Positions 35,155 to 43,174 of a DNA stretch of 64,000 nucleotides are shown here, piece after piece (the stretch's first letter is position 1; every line of letters begins with the position of its first letter). The notes under the pieces were generated by a model. That model saw nothing but the letters and a program-made list of their open reading frames with translations, searched no databases and was not told the DNA's origin. The position numbers and the translations under genes are program-made. Where the stretch lies: the NCBI RefSeq assembly GCF_009741375.1, contig NZ_WOWP01000013.1, positions 248,001 to 312,000 of the forward strand, written 5' to 3'. The DNA comes from Flavobacterium rakeshii (GTDB lineage Bacteria > Bacteroidota > Bacteroidia > Flavobacteriales > Flavobacteriaceae).

Positions 35155-36081
35155 ATGGAGATGAAACTTCCTAAACACTACATGGCTGCCATTTCAGCCT
35201 TTATTATATGGGGATTTTTTAGCATTGTGCTTAAACCCCTTTATTTATACCCTTCTCTGGACATACTTTTTTATCGTGTTTTTGCCTGCATTATTATCAT
35301 GCTACTTATTAACATTGCCTTTAGAAGAGATAAAATAAAAGAAACCAAAAACTATTTTTCCACCCTTACCAAAAAAGAAAAGCGAAACCAATGGCTGCTT
35401 ATTTTCGGCAGTTCGCTGTTGCTTACTGCAAACTGGTTTTTCTTTATTTATGTAATGAACCACATAAGTGTAAAGGCAGCGTCCTTTGCCTATATGGTAT
35501 GCCCTATACTTACCACGGTATTTGCCTGGTTTATATTAAAAGAAAAGCTCACCCGGCTACAGTGGCTGTCGGTTTTTCTAAGCATGCTTAGCTGTGTAAT
35601 ATTATCTTACAACAGCTTTACCAGTGCGCTTTACAGCGTGGTTGTTGCCTCCAGTTATGCGGTATACCTCGTTCTCCAAAAAAAGATTACAATGCCCGAC
35701 AGGTTTATACTACTTACCCTGCAAATAGGGTTTACGGCACTTATACTGCTGCCGTTTTATAAGCCATACAGTGGCCCTGTACCTACAGAGCCTCTATTTT
35801 ACTGTTTTATATTGATGATTGCTGTAGGCTTTACCATAGTACCTATGTTCCTTAACCTGTTTGCACTAAAAGGAATCAATTCATCAACAGTAAGGATATT
35901 GATATACCTTAACCCCATTATCGCATTTACGCTTGCCATAGTGTATTATGATGAGAGTGTTACACTAATACAGGCAGCAGCCTATTTTGTTATTGTAATA
36001 TCGGTAATACTGTTTAATGTAGGCAGCTACTTAAAACTAAAGGAGCAGGACATGCCGATAAACCGTCCGTCGGTAAACTAA
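35155..36081 (+). CDS. EamA/RarD-type drug/metabolite transporter
   Basis: 308 residues, about ten membrane segments in two EamA repeats. The N-terminal FIIWGFFSIVLKPL, the LDILFYRVFACIIIMLL stretch and the long cytoplasmic loop KKEKRNQWLLIFGSSLLLTANWFFFIYV are typical of RarD. ILKEKLTRLQWLSVFLSMLS closes the first half, and the second ends with LNPIIAFTLAIVYYDESV. Located in the inner membrane; substrate unknown. Met3 (35161) is an equally possible start. Monocistronic with a TACATTTG promoter. Confidence 0.9.
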   Translation: MEMKLPKHYMAAISAFIIWGFFSIVLKPLYLYPSLDILFYRVFACIIIMLLINIAFRRDKIKETKNYFSTLTKKEKRNQWLLIFGSSLLLTANWFFFIYVMNHISVKAASFAYMVCPILTTVFAWFILKEKLTRLQWLSVFLSMLSCVILSYNSFTSALYSVVVASSYAVYLVLQKKITMPDRFILLTLQIGFTALILLPFYKPYSGPVPTEPLFYCFILMIAVGFTIVPMFLNLFALKGINSSTVRILIYLNPIIAFTLAIVYYDESVTLIQAAAYFVIVISVILFNVGSYLKLKEQDMPINRPSVN

Positions 36082-36160
36082 CAATATTTTACTGTCAATA
36101 AAACGGTGCTATATTTTGCGTGGAACGGTTTTTGTTTATTTTTGGAAAAACATTACTTAC

Positions 36161-36886
36161 ATGAAAAAATTAGTATTCGCCCTTTTGTTATTACCACTGG
36201 CATCTCATGCACAGTTGGGAGGCCTTCTGGATAAGGCAAAATCTAAAGTATCTGAAGTTACCGGAAGCAGTACAGGTATAAGTAATACCGATATTGCATC
36301 TGCCCTTAAAGAAGCCCTTAATCAGGGAGTTAAAGAGCAGGTAACAAAACTTACTGCCGAAGATGGTTTTTATAAAAACGAAATGGTAAAAATACTTTTA
36401 CCGGAAGAACTGCAAAAGGTAGACAAAACCCTGCGCAGTGTAGGTATGGGTGACCTTGCAGATAAAGGCCTTGTTGTGCTTAACCGTGCTGCCGAAGATG
36501 CCGTGAAGGAAGCTACCCCTATTTTTGTAAATGCTATTACAAGTATGAGTTTTACCGATGCTAAAAATATACTTATGGGCGACGACAGATCGGCTACTAC
36601 CTATCTGGAGAATACTACCTCAACCCAACTGTATCAAAAATTCAGTCCGGTTGTAAAAACATCGTTAGACAAAGTAGGTGCCGATGAAGTATGGGCTACC
36701 ATCATTGAAAAATACAACTCACTACCATTAACTAAAGATGTTAACCCTAACCTTACCGATTATGTTACCTCTAAAGCAATGGACGGTGTATTTACAATGA
36801 TTGCCGTGGAAGAGAAAGACATTAGAACCGATTTATCTTCTCGTACGTCTGACCTACTTAAAGAAGTTTTTGCTTTACAGGACTAA
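36161..36886 (+). CDS. DUF4197 family exported protein (copy 1)
   Basis: 241 residues. The signal peptide is cleaved about SHA-Q, then comes GGLLDKAKSKV and the DUF4197 core: NTDIASALKEALNQGVKEQV, DGFYKNEMVKILLPEEL, DAVKEATPIFVNAI and ATTYLENTTSTQL. I use the ATG at 36161, which gives a normal signal peptide, rather than the longer in-frame extension to 36116. Family function is unknown; periplasmic. Copy 2 follows after 15 bases. Confidence 0.88.
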   Translation: MKKLVFALLLLPLASHAQLGGLLDKAKSKVSEVTGSSTGISNTDIASALKEALNQGVKEQVTKLTAEDGFYKNEMVKILLPEELQKVDKTLRSVGMGDLADKGLVVLNRAAEDAVKEATPIFVNAITSMSFTDAKNILMGDDRSATTYLENTTSTQLYQKFSPVVKTSLDKVGADEVWATIIEKYNSLPLTKDVNPNLTDYVTSKAMDGVFTMIAVEEKDIRTDLSSRTSDLLKEVFALQD

Positions 36887-36901
36887 AACCAAACCCTATA
36901 C

Positions 36902-37618
36902 ATGAAAAAAATACTGATCCCTGTTTTTGCCGTTATGCTGTCGGTTTCCTTTTCAGGTTGTGCCGAACTACAGCAAATGGCAGAACAGTTTCCGCAAAAC
37001 GGAATTATAAGCAATGCCGATATCGCTGCCGGACTTAAAGAGGCGCTGGATAAAGGCATTGATAAACAGGTAAGCAAACTTACTGCTACCGATGGTTTTT
37101 ATAAAAACGAAATGGTAAAGATACTTTTACCCGACGAACTTAAAAAAGTGGATGAAGGCCTGCGCAAAGTAGGACTAGGCTCACTGGCAGACGAAGGTTT
37201 GAAAATGATGAACCGCGCTGCCGAAGATGCCGTTAAAGAAGCCACCCCTATTTTTGTTTCGGCGGTAAAGGATATGACTTTTAATGATGCCAAAAACATA
37301 TTAATGGGCGACGACAGGTCGGCTACTACCTATCTGGAAAAAACCACCACTACTCAGTTGTACTCTAAGTTCAACCCTGTTATTAAGTCGTCTTTTGGTA
37401 AAGTGGGAGCCGATAAAGTTTGGGAAAACATTATAAACAAGTACAACAAACTTCCGTTTGTAGACAAGGTAAACCCAGATCTAACCGACTATGTAACATC
37501 ACAGGCCTTAAACGGGGTATTTACAATGATATCTGTAGAGGAAAAAGAGATTAGAAACAACATTAGCGAGAGAACATCTCCGCTATTAAAAAAGGTATTT
37601 GCTTTGCAGGACAACTAA
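36902..37618 (+). CDS. DUF4197 family lipoprotein (copy 2)
   Basis: 238 residues. The lipoprotein signal ends SFSGC (Cys20), whereas copy 1 has a soluble signal peptide. The core is strongly conserved with copy 1 (DGFYKNEMVKILLP, GDDRSATTYLEKTTTTQLY, ending KKVFALQDN). The pair arose by tandem duplication and then diverged in targeting: one soluble, one lipid-anchored. A terminator-like hairpin lies at 37746-37786. Confidence 0.88.
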   Translation: MKKILIPVFAVMLSVSFSGCAELQQMAEQFPQNGIISNADIAAGLKEALDKGIDKQVSKLTATDGFYKNEMVKILLPDELKKVDEGLRKVGLGSLADEGLKMMNRAAEDAVKEATPIFVSAVKDMTFNDAKNILMGDDRSATTYLEKTTTTQLYSKFNPVIKSSFGKVGADKVWENIINKYNKLPFVDKVNPDLTDYVTSQALNGVFTMISVEEKEIRNNISERTSPLLKKVFALQDN

Positions 37619-37745
37619 AAGCTAATACTTTAATTTACAATGACATACATATAACATTACCTTAACATTGGAAACTATTTTTTTTGAGTAATTTGCACGC
37701 TGAAACTAATATAGTTTTCTCACATTTAGTTAGGGTTAGTTAAAG

Positions 37746-37786
37746 AAAAGTGCCGGTAGTAAATGCTATTGGCATTTTTGTTTTTA
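37746..37786 (+). terminator. Probable terminator of the DUF4197 pair
   Basis: AAAAGTGCC pairs with GGCATTTTT around a 16-base loop and runs into a T-rich stretch. One wobble pair makes it weaker than the others. Confidence 0.5.
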
Positions 37787-37836
37787 TACCCCTTAAAATA
37801 TTTTTAACCCACTGTTTTTTAAATCGTTTTGTTTTC

Positions 37837-37844
37837 TACATTTG
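37837..37844 (+). promoter_or_regulatory. -7 promoter element TACATTTG of the thioredoxin-fold gene
   Basis: TACATTTG matches TAnnTTTG and lies 16 bases before the GTG at 37861. This decides the start: in-frame codons upstream of it would not be transcribed from this promoter. Confidence 0.65.
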
Positions 37845-37860
37845 CGCAAATTGTGGAAAC

Positions 37861-38301
37861 GTGAAAAAGTGCGTATTACTTGTATGCCTTATGCTGAATG
37901 CTGTGGGCTTTTGCCAGGAGTGGAATGTGGATTTGGAAACTGCAAAGAGCAAAGCCATTGCCCAAAATAAAAATATACTATTGGTCTTTTCGGGGTCAGA
38001 CTGGTGTTCCCGCTGTATTGAACTGGAGCGCAAAGTATGGCAAAGCGAAGAATTTAAAGCCGAAGCCGATAAAAACTGGATATTACTAAGAGCCGATTTC
38101 CTGCAAAAAAAAGGGGAATCAGAGCCTGTTGATATTAACGACCCAAAAATAATACTTACCGAACGTTATAACCGTAACGGCTTTTTCCCATATATCGTAC
38201 TACTGGATAAATACGGCCGTGTTATAGAACGCGATGGCTACGAACAGTTTAATACCGCTAAGGAATATATTGAATATTTTAAAAAACTGGGGAAGAAGTA
38301 A
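37861..38301 (+). CDS. Exported thioredoxin-fold protein (Thioredoxin_7-like), GTG start
   Basis: 146 residues from the GTG at 37861: a short signal peptide (KKCVLLVCLMLNAVGFC-Q), then LETAKSKAIAQNKNILLVFSGSDWCSRCIELERKVW with a CxxC pair (Cys-Ser-Arg-Cys), a cis-Pro region near FFPYIVLLDKYGRVIERDGY, and a C-terminal helix. It probably acts as a periplasmic thiol reductase or isomerase; its partner is unknown. The frame is open back to 37750, but the promoter box and terminator hairpin in that stretch argue for the GTG. Confidence 0.82.
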   Translation: MKKCVLLVCLMLNAVGFCQEWNVDLETAKSKAIAQNKNILLVFSGSDWCSRCIELERKVWQSEEFKAEADKNWILLRADFLQKKGESEPVDINDPKIILTERYNRNGFFPYIVLLDKYGRVIERDGYEQFNTAKEYIEYFKKLGKK

Positions 38302-38305
38302 ACTA

Positions 38306-38824
38306 TTAACTTACAGGTTCGGTTACCTGACAATTGGTAAATCTACCGGTTTCTACAAATCGAATAATTCTTTTATTAAACAGGAAAAGAACTCCAAAAG
38401 TTAAAAGTATCAGGATATTTGTTATAAATTCCGGTTCAATTTGTTTAAAAATTGTTCCGGGCATCAAAAGCACTATTTTAACGTAAGTCCATCCTGTATA
38501 GCCAAGCCAATACATAGTCATTGAGAAAATAAACACAATTAAAGAATTACCCCAATACCATCTATATTTTTTACAAAGGATTAGTGAAATTATAAAAACT
38601 AAGATGATAGCAGCACATCCAGAATAAAAGTTATAAAGATTAATCATTCCAATTCTGAAAACATAATCATCTCCCACAGGCTCTTCCCTATTGGTTAAAA
38701 GCACTTTAACAGCCTCTATATCACTAAAAAATGAAAGTAATTTTATTCCGAAAACAAAAAAATAGGTAGCCAGTACATGAACTAAAATAAGGCGCCAGTT
38801 TAATTTGGAGATAAAGTTTTTCAT
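38306..38824 (-). CDS. Hypothetical integral membrane protein
   Basis: 172 residues with about four membrane segments (for example LILVHVLATYFFVFGIKLL, AAIILVFIISLIL, NSLIVFIFSMTMYWLGY and FITNILILLTFGVLFLF). No family recognised. Its ATG carries the leader CCTTTTAAACCTTACCA shared with the lipoprotein array and other genes. Its stop is 4 bases from the stop of the thioredoxin-fold gene, with no hairpin between them. Confidence 0.72.
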   Translation of the reverse strand: MKNFISKLNWRLILVHVLATYFFVFGIKLLSFFSDIEAVKVLLTNREEPVGDDYVFRIGMINLYNFYSGCAAIILVFIISLILCKKYRWYWGNSLIVFIFSMTMYWLGYTGWTYVKIVLLMPGTIFKQIEPEFITNILILLTFGVLFLFNKRIIRFVETGRFTNCQVTEPVS

Positions 38825-39181
38825 TGGTAAGGTTTAAAAGGCTAATATACAACCTTTTCTTTATTACATAGGCCTTACAACACTCTACTTGTCATTCTGA
38901 CGAAAGGAAGAATCTAAATTATAGCAGATTGCTGCGTCGTCCCTCCTCGCAATGACCGGAAGAACACGTAACCCGTCTTTCAAATCCTATATCAATATCA
39001 GCGTGAAGATTCGGCATCAGGCTCCGTAGCGTATAGAAAATTACAAACGAGGCGCAAAAAAGCATCCGCTGTTTGAGGCGCAAGCCCGAGTTCGGATGGT
39101 TTAGCCGAGTGCAGTAATTTTTAGCTTAAGGAGTCATAGCCGTGCCTTTTTCGTTCTTTTGTGGAAAGACAAAAGGACAGG
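38825..39181. other. Non-coding stretch: one GTCATT-type element plus a decayed-looking sequence
   Basis: A GTCATTCTGACGAAAGGAAGAATC element with an inverted CGCAATGAC end lies at about 38888-38955. The following 200 bases (about 38985-39180) contain short runs that could code (CTTTTTCGTTCTTTTGTGG and AAGCCCGAGTTCGGATGG), but they are broken by stops in every frame. I recall similar untranslatable stretches in other flavobacterial genomes, but I cannot verify that here. No gene is called. Confidence 0.5.
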
Positions 39182-39622
39182 AGATCTTTCACTCCATTAC
39201 ATTGTGTTCAAGATGACAATACTGCTTGTCATTCTGACGACAGGAAGAATCTCTAAGCTTTAAAGATCTTTCACTCCATTGCATTACGTTCAAGATGACA
39301 ATACTACTTGTCATTCTGACGACAGGAAGAATCTCTAAGCTTTAAAGATCTTTCACTCCATTGCATTGCGTTCAAGATGACAACCCTACTTGTCATTCTG
39401 ACGACAGGAAGAATCTCTAAACTTTAAATATCTTTCACTCCATTGCATTGCGTTCAAGATGACAATACTACTTGTCATTCTGACGACAGGAAGAATCTCT
39501 AAACTTTAAAGATCTTTCACTCCATTGCATTACGTTCAAGATGACAATACTACTTGTCATTCTGACGATAGGAAGAATCTAAATTGTAACAGATCGCCGC
39601 GTCATCCCTCCTCGTAATGACA
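39182..39622. repeat. Tandem array of ~82-bp GTCATTCTGACG units
   Basis: Five units with the landmark TTGTCATTCTGACGA near 39226, 39308, 39390, 39471 and 39553. Each unit has a direct half (GTCATTCTGACGACAGGAAGAATCTC), a TAAGCTTTAAAG centre and an inverted half (GATCTTTCACTCCATTGCAT to TTCAAGATGACA). This is the same design as the 12.2-13.6 kb array but with a different subfamily sequence and a shorter unit. Confidence 0.88.
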
Positions 39623-39638
39623 AATACTTACCAGTATC

Positions 39639-40457
39639 CTAAACCGGTTCTTCTATACGTAGTTGTAGCTGTTTAAAGTAATCAAACGCCTTTACGATCC
39701 TGCTGCCGTACCATGAAAACATTTCGCCATCAACAAAAATGGTTTGTGCGTGGTGTGTATGCCTGCCCAGTTCAAAAGCATCTTCATCCTTAAACGGGTA
39801 AGGTTCTGACGAAAGGAATATCACCTCAGGGTCTCCCTGTATCCTCATTTTCTGAACGATAACTTCGGGGTAACGCCCTTCCCTGTCTTCATATATATTG
39901 GTAAAATGATTCAGTTTAAGCATCTCGTTGATAAAGTTATTACCCCCGGCAACCATATACGGATTTTTCCAGATAAAATAAGCCGACCTTTTAAACGGCC
40001 TGCCTTCCATAAACTTCTTAAAATCTAAATACCCGTGGCTTATTTTATCAACCCAGTGCTGGGCCTTGGTACGAACCGAGAATATTTTCCCCAGTTCCTC
40101 TATCATTTTGATATTATCTTCAATCGTAATAATATCACTAACCCATACAGGAGCTATTTCGCTAAGCCTTTCAACAATCTCGGGCGTATTCTCCTCCTTA
40201 TTAGCGATGATAATATCGGGCTCCAGTGCCTTTATTTTTTCATAATGCACTCTTTTGGTTCCCCCAATAATCCTTTTGGTTTGCTTTAGGTGATACGGGT
40301 GAACACAAAATTTGGTTATCCCTACAATCTTATCCTCAAGACCAAGGTCGTAAAGAAGTTCGGTTTGTGAAGGTACTATAGATACGATACGCATTGGCGC
40401 TTTAGTAAGCGTAATGGTATTCCCCAGCTGATCTGTATATGTTTTTGTTTGTTCCAA
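39639..40457 (-). CDS. BtuF/helical-backbone metal-receptor-like protein without signal peptide (TTG start)
   Basis: 272 residues with the fold of B12/iron-chelate substrate-binding proteins: RIVSIVPSQTELLYDLGLEDKIVGIT, IKALEPDIIIANKEEN, a long connecting helix (about 120-150), and PEVIFLSSEPYPF. No signal peptide or lipobox is present. Translation must start at the TTG at 40457 or at Met22, because a stop codon lies in frame 12 bases upstream of the TTG. A cytoplasmic corrinoid- or metal-chelate-binding role is inference. It follows pyrF by 21 bases and is probably co-transcribed. No permease or ATPase gene is nearby. Confidence 0.8.
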   Translation of the reverse strand: MEQTKTYTDQLGNTITLTKAPMRIVSIVPSQTELLYDLGLEDKIVGITKFCVHPYHLKQTKRIIGGTKRVHYEKIKALEPDIIIANKEENTPEIVERLSEIAPVWVSDIITIEDNIKMIEELGKIFSVRTKAQHWVDKISHGYLDFKKFMEGRPFKRSAYFIWKNPYMVAGGNNFINEMLKLNHFTNIYEDREGRYPEVIVQKMRIQGDPEVIFLSSEPYPFKDEDAFELGRHTHHAQTIFVDGEMFSWYGSRIVKAFDYFKQLQLRIEEPV

Positions 40458-40478
40458 AATTTCAGTTTATAGCATTAA

Positions 40479-41288
40479 CTATAAAATTGCAGCCATTTCC
40501 TGCTGAATCTTTAAAGCCTCTTCTCTTGCTTTCTCGGCAAAATCCTCACCGTTTGAAGCATAAATAACACCACGTGACGAGTTGATTAAAAGCCCTACAT
40601 TATCACTCATACCATACTTGCATACATCCTGCAGGTTACCACCCTGTGCACCTACACCTGGCACAAGTAAAAAGCTGTTTGGTACAATTTTTCTGATTTC
40701 GGTAAAATACTCGGCTTTAGTAGCTCCTACCACATACATTAGGTTTTCACTGTTCTCCCAATCCTTAGAGGTTTTAAGTACGGTTTTATACAGCTCCTCG
40801 CCTTCTACAGTTTTGGTTTGAAAATCAAAAGCTCCGGCATTAGAGGTAAGCGCCAGCATAATGGTAAACTTGTTTTTAAAAGCCAAAAACGGCTCTACAC
40901 TGTCTTTCCCCATATAAGGTGCTACGGTAACCGAATCAAAGTTCAAGTCTTCAAAAAACGCCTTGGCATACATGGCCGACGTATTTCCTATATCTCCCCT
41001 TTTAGCATCGGCTATGGTAAAAATTTCAGGATGCTTTTGGTTAATGTAGTTTATCGTTTTTTCAAGCGACAACCAGCCTTTAAGTCCGTATGCTTCATAA
41101 AAGGCAGTGTTAGGTTTATAAGCCACAGCCAAATCGTGAGTAGCATCAATAATGGCTTTGTTGAATTCAAAGATAGGATCTTCTGTAGCCAGTAAGTGTT
41201 GCGGGATTTTATTAAGGTCCACGTCAAGGCCTATGCATAAAAAAGATTTCTTATCAAGAATGTTTTGGTGTAGCTGCTGTGTCGTCAT
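40479..41288 (-). CDS. pyrF: Orotidine 5'-phosphate decarboxylase (long form)
   Basis: 269 residues; makes UMP from OMP in pyrimidine synthesis. The N-terminal [19 protein letters not shown] and [15 protein letters not shown] are typical of the longer bacterial/mycobacterial-type subfamily, and the catalytic motif is [12 protein letters not shown] (Asp-x-Lys-Arg-Gly-Asp). VPGVGAQGG near the C-terminus is the phosphate-binding loop. A TACTTTTG box lies about 40 bases upstream of the ATG. Confidence 0.95.
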   Translation of the reverse strand: MTTQQLHQNILDKKSFLCIGLDVDLNKIPQHLLATEDPIFEFNKAIIDATHDLAVAYKPNTAFYEAYGLKGWLSLEKTINYINQKHPEIFTIADAKRGDIGNTSAMYAKAFFEDLNFDSVTVAPYMGKDSVEPFLAFKNKFTIMLALTSNAGAFDFQTKTVEGEELYKTVLKTSKDWENSENLMYVVGATKAEYFTEIRKIVPNSFLLVPGVGAQGGNLQDVCKYGMSDNVGLLINSSRGVIYASNGEDFAEKAREEALKIQQEMAAIL

Positions 41289-41327
41289 GTTTATGTTTGA
41301 GTTTTACCTGTAAAAGCTATTGTGGTG

Positions 41328-41335
41328 CAAAAGTA
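41328..41335 (-). promoter_or_regulatory. -7 promoter element TACTTTTG of pyrF
   Basis: CAAAAGTA reads TACTTTTG on the minus strand, 39 bases before the pyrF ATG. No clear -33 TTG. Confidence 0.55.
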
Positions 41336-41464
41336 CGAATTGCTTTTTATTTCAGGAAATAAACCATTCAACGACAGATTAAAGTATTTTGTCGAAAATA
41401 TATAAAACTGTAGGACTAATAGTATAGTTTTATATCTATAATTTAAATCCCCAAAAATTATTAA

Positions 41465-41893
41465 ATGAATAAAGATGGCGACATAATAATAATTGAAGAC
41501 GATTCTGACGACAGAGAGCTTCTCATCCACATCTTTAAAGAGTTGGGTGAAGAACACGGCTATCAAAACAGATTGGTGCTTATTGAAGAGGCCGAAGATC
41601 TTGCTGATTTCCTAAAGTCAGACGAGGCTAATCCGTTTATTATTATTTCAGATATTAATATGCCTAAAGTGAATGGGTTTGATTTGCGAAACCTAATTTT
41701 TAGCGATGCCGAATTAAGGAAAATGGCAATCCCGTTTATTTTCCTAACCACTGCAGCCAACAATGAGGAGTTTCGCCAAAAAGCATACGAATTATCCATA
41801 CAGGGATATTTTGTAAAACCTATAAACTATACGGCTTATAAAAAACTGATAAACGATATTATTACTTACTGGAAAAACGCACAAATACTATAA
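41465..41893 (+). CDS. Single-domain response regulator
   Basis: 142 residues forming one receiver domain without an output domain. The acidic pocket is in IIIIEDDSDDRELL, the phospho-acceptor Asp is in FIIISDINMPKVNGF (about residue 61), then PFIFLTTAAN and the conserved Lys in GYFVKPINY. It belongs to the CheY-like group that Bacteroidetes pair with hybrid kinases; no kinase lies next to it. It is monocistronic, followed by a terminator. Confidence 0.92.
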   Translation: MNKDGDIIIIEDDSDDRELLIHIFKELGEEHGYQNRLVLIEEAEDLADFLKSDEANPFIIISDINMPKVNGFDLRNLIFSDAELRKMAIPFIFLTTAANNEEFRQKAYELSIQGYFVKPINYTAYKKLINDIITYWKNAQIL

Positions 41894-41922
41894 CTACTAC
41901 TAATCCTGATCTACTACTTGGA

Positions 41923-41956
41923 AGCTCCTGCCTTTAATGGCGGGAGTTTTTTTATT
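41923..41956 (+). terminator. Terminator after the response regulator (start of a duplicated leader)
   Basis: CTCCTGCC pairs with GGCGGGAG and eight T residues follow. The terminator and the next 30 bases recur almost exactly at 43111-43174. Confidence 0.85.
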
Positions 41957-41978
41957 TTAGCATTTCAATTTCTCCAAA

Positions 41979-42578
41979 ATGAAAAAACACCTTGCTTTAT
42001 TTTTGCTTCTTATATTATTTTCAGCCTGTTCAATAAACAAAAACCAGCCTATAAATGATTATATGATACAGTATGTATTAAACGATACTGTAAATGATTC
42101 CTTTTACAATAATAAGATTAGGGATACTTTTGTTTGGATTGGACAAAATAAATTGTCAAAAAAAGATGCATTAAAAGCACTAAATAATACATCACACTAC
42201 AATAAGAATAATGGTAAGTGGGATTTAAAATTTAACCAAACAGCGCTTTATAATGAAAAGGCATGGAAGAAACTTGTTAATAAAAATGTAGGCAAATCAT
42301 CACCTGATTACTGGAAGAGTAACGACTTTTCTTTTAAAAATAGGGTATTCTCTAAGCAGGAAATAGATTCTGTGAGAAAGCTGGCAGATTATTCATTACG
42401 TGAAAAAGTATACTTTTTTACCGATGTAATGTACTATGACAAAGATATTGCTGTTTTTAGATTAGAAGAAGTTACAAACCAGTTTAATGGCGGATTATTT
42501 AAAGACCATATACTATTTATGAAAAAAGAGAACGGTAAATGGATTGTTATTGATGAAGGAATAATAAATCGTTATTAA
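41979..42578 (+). CDS. Hypothetical lipoprotein
   Basis: 199 residues with a lipoprotein signal (LFSAC, Cys17). The mature part has RDTFVWIGQNKLSKKDALKAL, YWKSNDFSFKNRVFSKQEIDSV and a C-terminal NGKWIVIDEGIINRY, resembling NTF2-like or snoaL-type small envelope proteins only loosely. No family is assigned. It is the first of three small exported-protein genes whose leaders are copies of one another. Confidence 0.7.
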   Translation: MKKHLALFLLLILFSACSINKNQPINDYMIQYVLNDTVNDSFYNNKIRDTFVWIGQNKLSKKDALKALNNTSHYNKNNGKWDLKFNQTALYNEKAWKKLVNKNVGKSSPDYWKSNDFSFKNRVFSKQEIDSVRKLADYSLREKVYFFTDVMYYDKDIAVFRLEEVTNQFNGGLFKDHILFMKKENGKWIVIDEGIINRY

Positions 42579-42630
42579 TAATTAAGTAAAACTCCCGTCA
42601 AAATACAGGAGTTCTATATTTTAGTATTTC

Positions 42631-43107
42631 ATAAAAAAACACTTTATCCTACTCATCTCAGTACTCTACTCCGCTTTAGTTTTTGCACAGGAGAAAAAAA
42701 TCAGTGATGCTATATATATTGTTTTTGAAAAAAGTGAAAACCAGATAAAAAAGGTCCCTAATTATACAACCCCTCCCAGAGGACTTGACCCTATTACTAA
42801 TTATTTGTTTTACTTTGACGATAAACATCTGTCATACTTCAAGTTTTTCCATGCAAAATATCGTGACATGGATGCTATGGAGGCGAATGTAAAATCAGAA
42901 GTGATAACGGTTAAAAAGTCATTTTTAAGAAAACATAAGAAAGATGTATTTGATATGGATACCTTTTTAAGGATGGGAATTGAAAAATCTTATTTGCTTT
43001 TTTATAATTATCGCAAAATATATATAATTGACAAAAGTGAAATAAAAAGAGGGCGAGTAACCATGTACCAGGTAGGACTATACTCCACCTATTTCCCTGA
43101 GATATAA
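42631..43107 (+). pseudogene. Small exported protein gene whose start codon is ATA (start lost?)
   Basis: The frame from 42631 to 43107 encodes 158 residues beginning with a complete signal peptide (HFILLISVLYSALVFAQ-EKK). The DNA of the signal region shares an identical stretch with the gene at 43167 (TACTCCGCTTTAGTTTTTGC). The first codon is ATA, not ATG; an in-frame TAG lies 9 bases upstream, and the first standard start codon after it is the TTG at 42805, which would remove the signal peptide. Compared with the copies at 41979 and 43167, the leader has lost about 12 bases just before the start. The rest of the frame is intact. Either the gene is silenced, or it uses the rare ATA start. 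No family recognised. Confidence 0.65.
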
Positions 43108-43110
43108 GAA

Positions 43111-43174
43111 AGCTCCTGCCTTTAACGGCGGGAGTTTTTTTATTTTAGCATTTCAATTTCTCCAAAATGAAAAA
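43111..43174 (+). repeat. Second copy of the terminator-plus-leader segment
   Basis: From AGCTCCTGCC through the ATG and first codons, this segment matches 41923-41986 with a single visible difference (T to C in the hairpin loop). It carries a terminator (CTCCTGCC/GGCGGGAG plus Ts) and the leader TTTTAGCATTTCAATTTCTCC of the next gene. Confidence 0.85.

Noticed and set aside
37750..37860. Upstream start for the thioredoxin-fold gene
   Set aside because: The stretch contains a terminator-like hairpin and the TACATTTG promoter, so it would be upstream of the transcript.
42805..43107. A 100-residue gene starting at TTG 42805
   Set aside because: The frame continues upstream into a complete signal peptide shared with the neighbouring paralogue, so 42805 is only the first surviving standard start codon.
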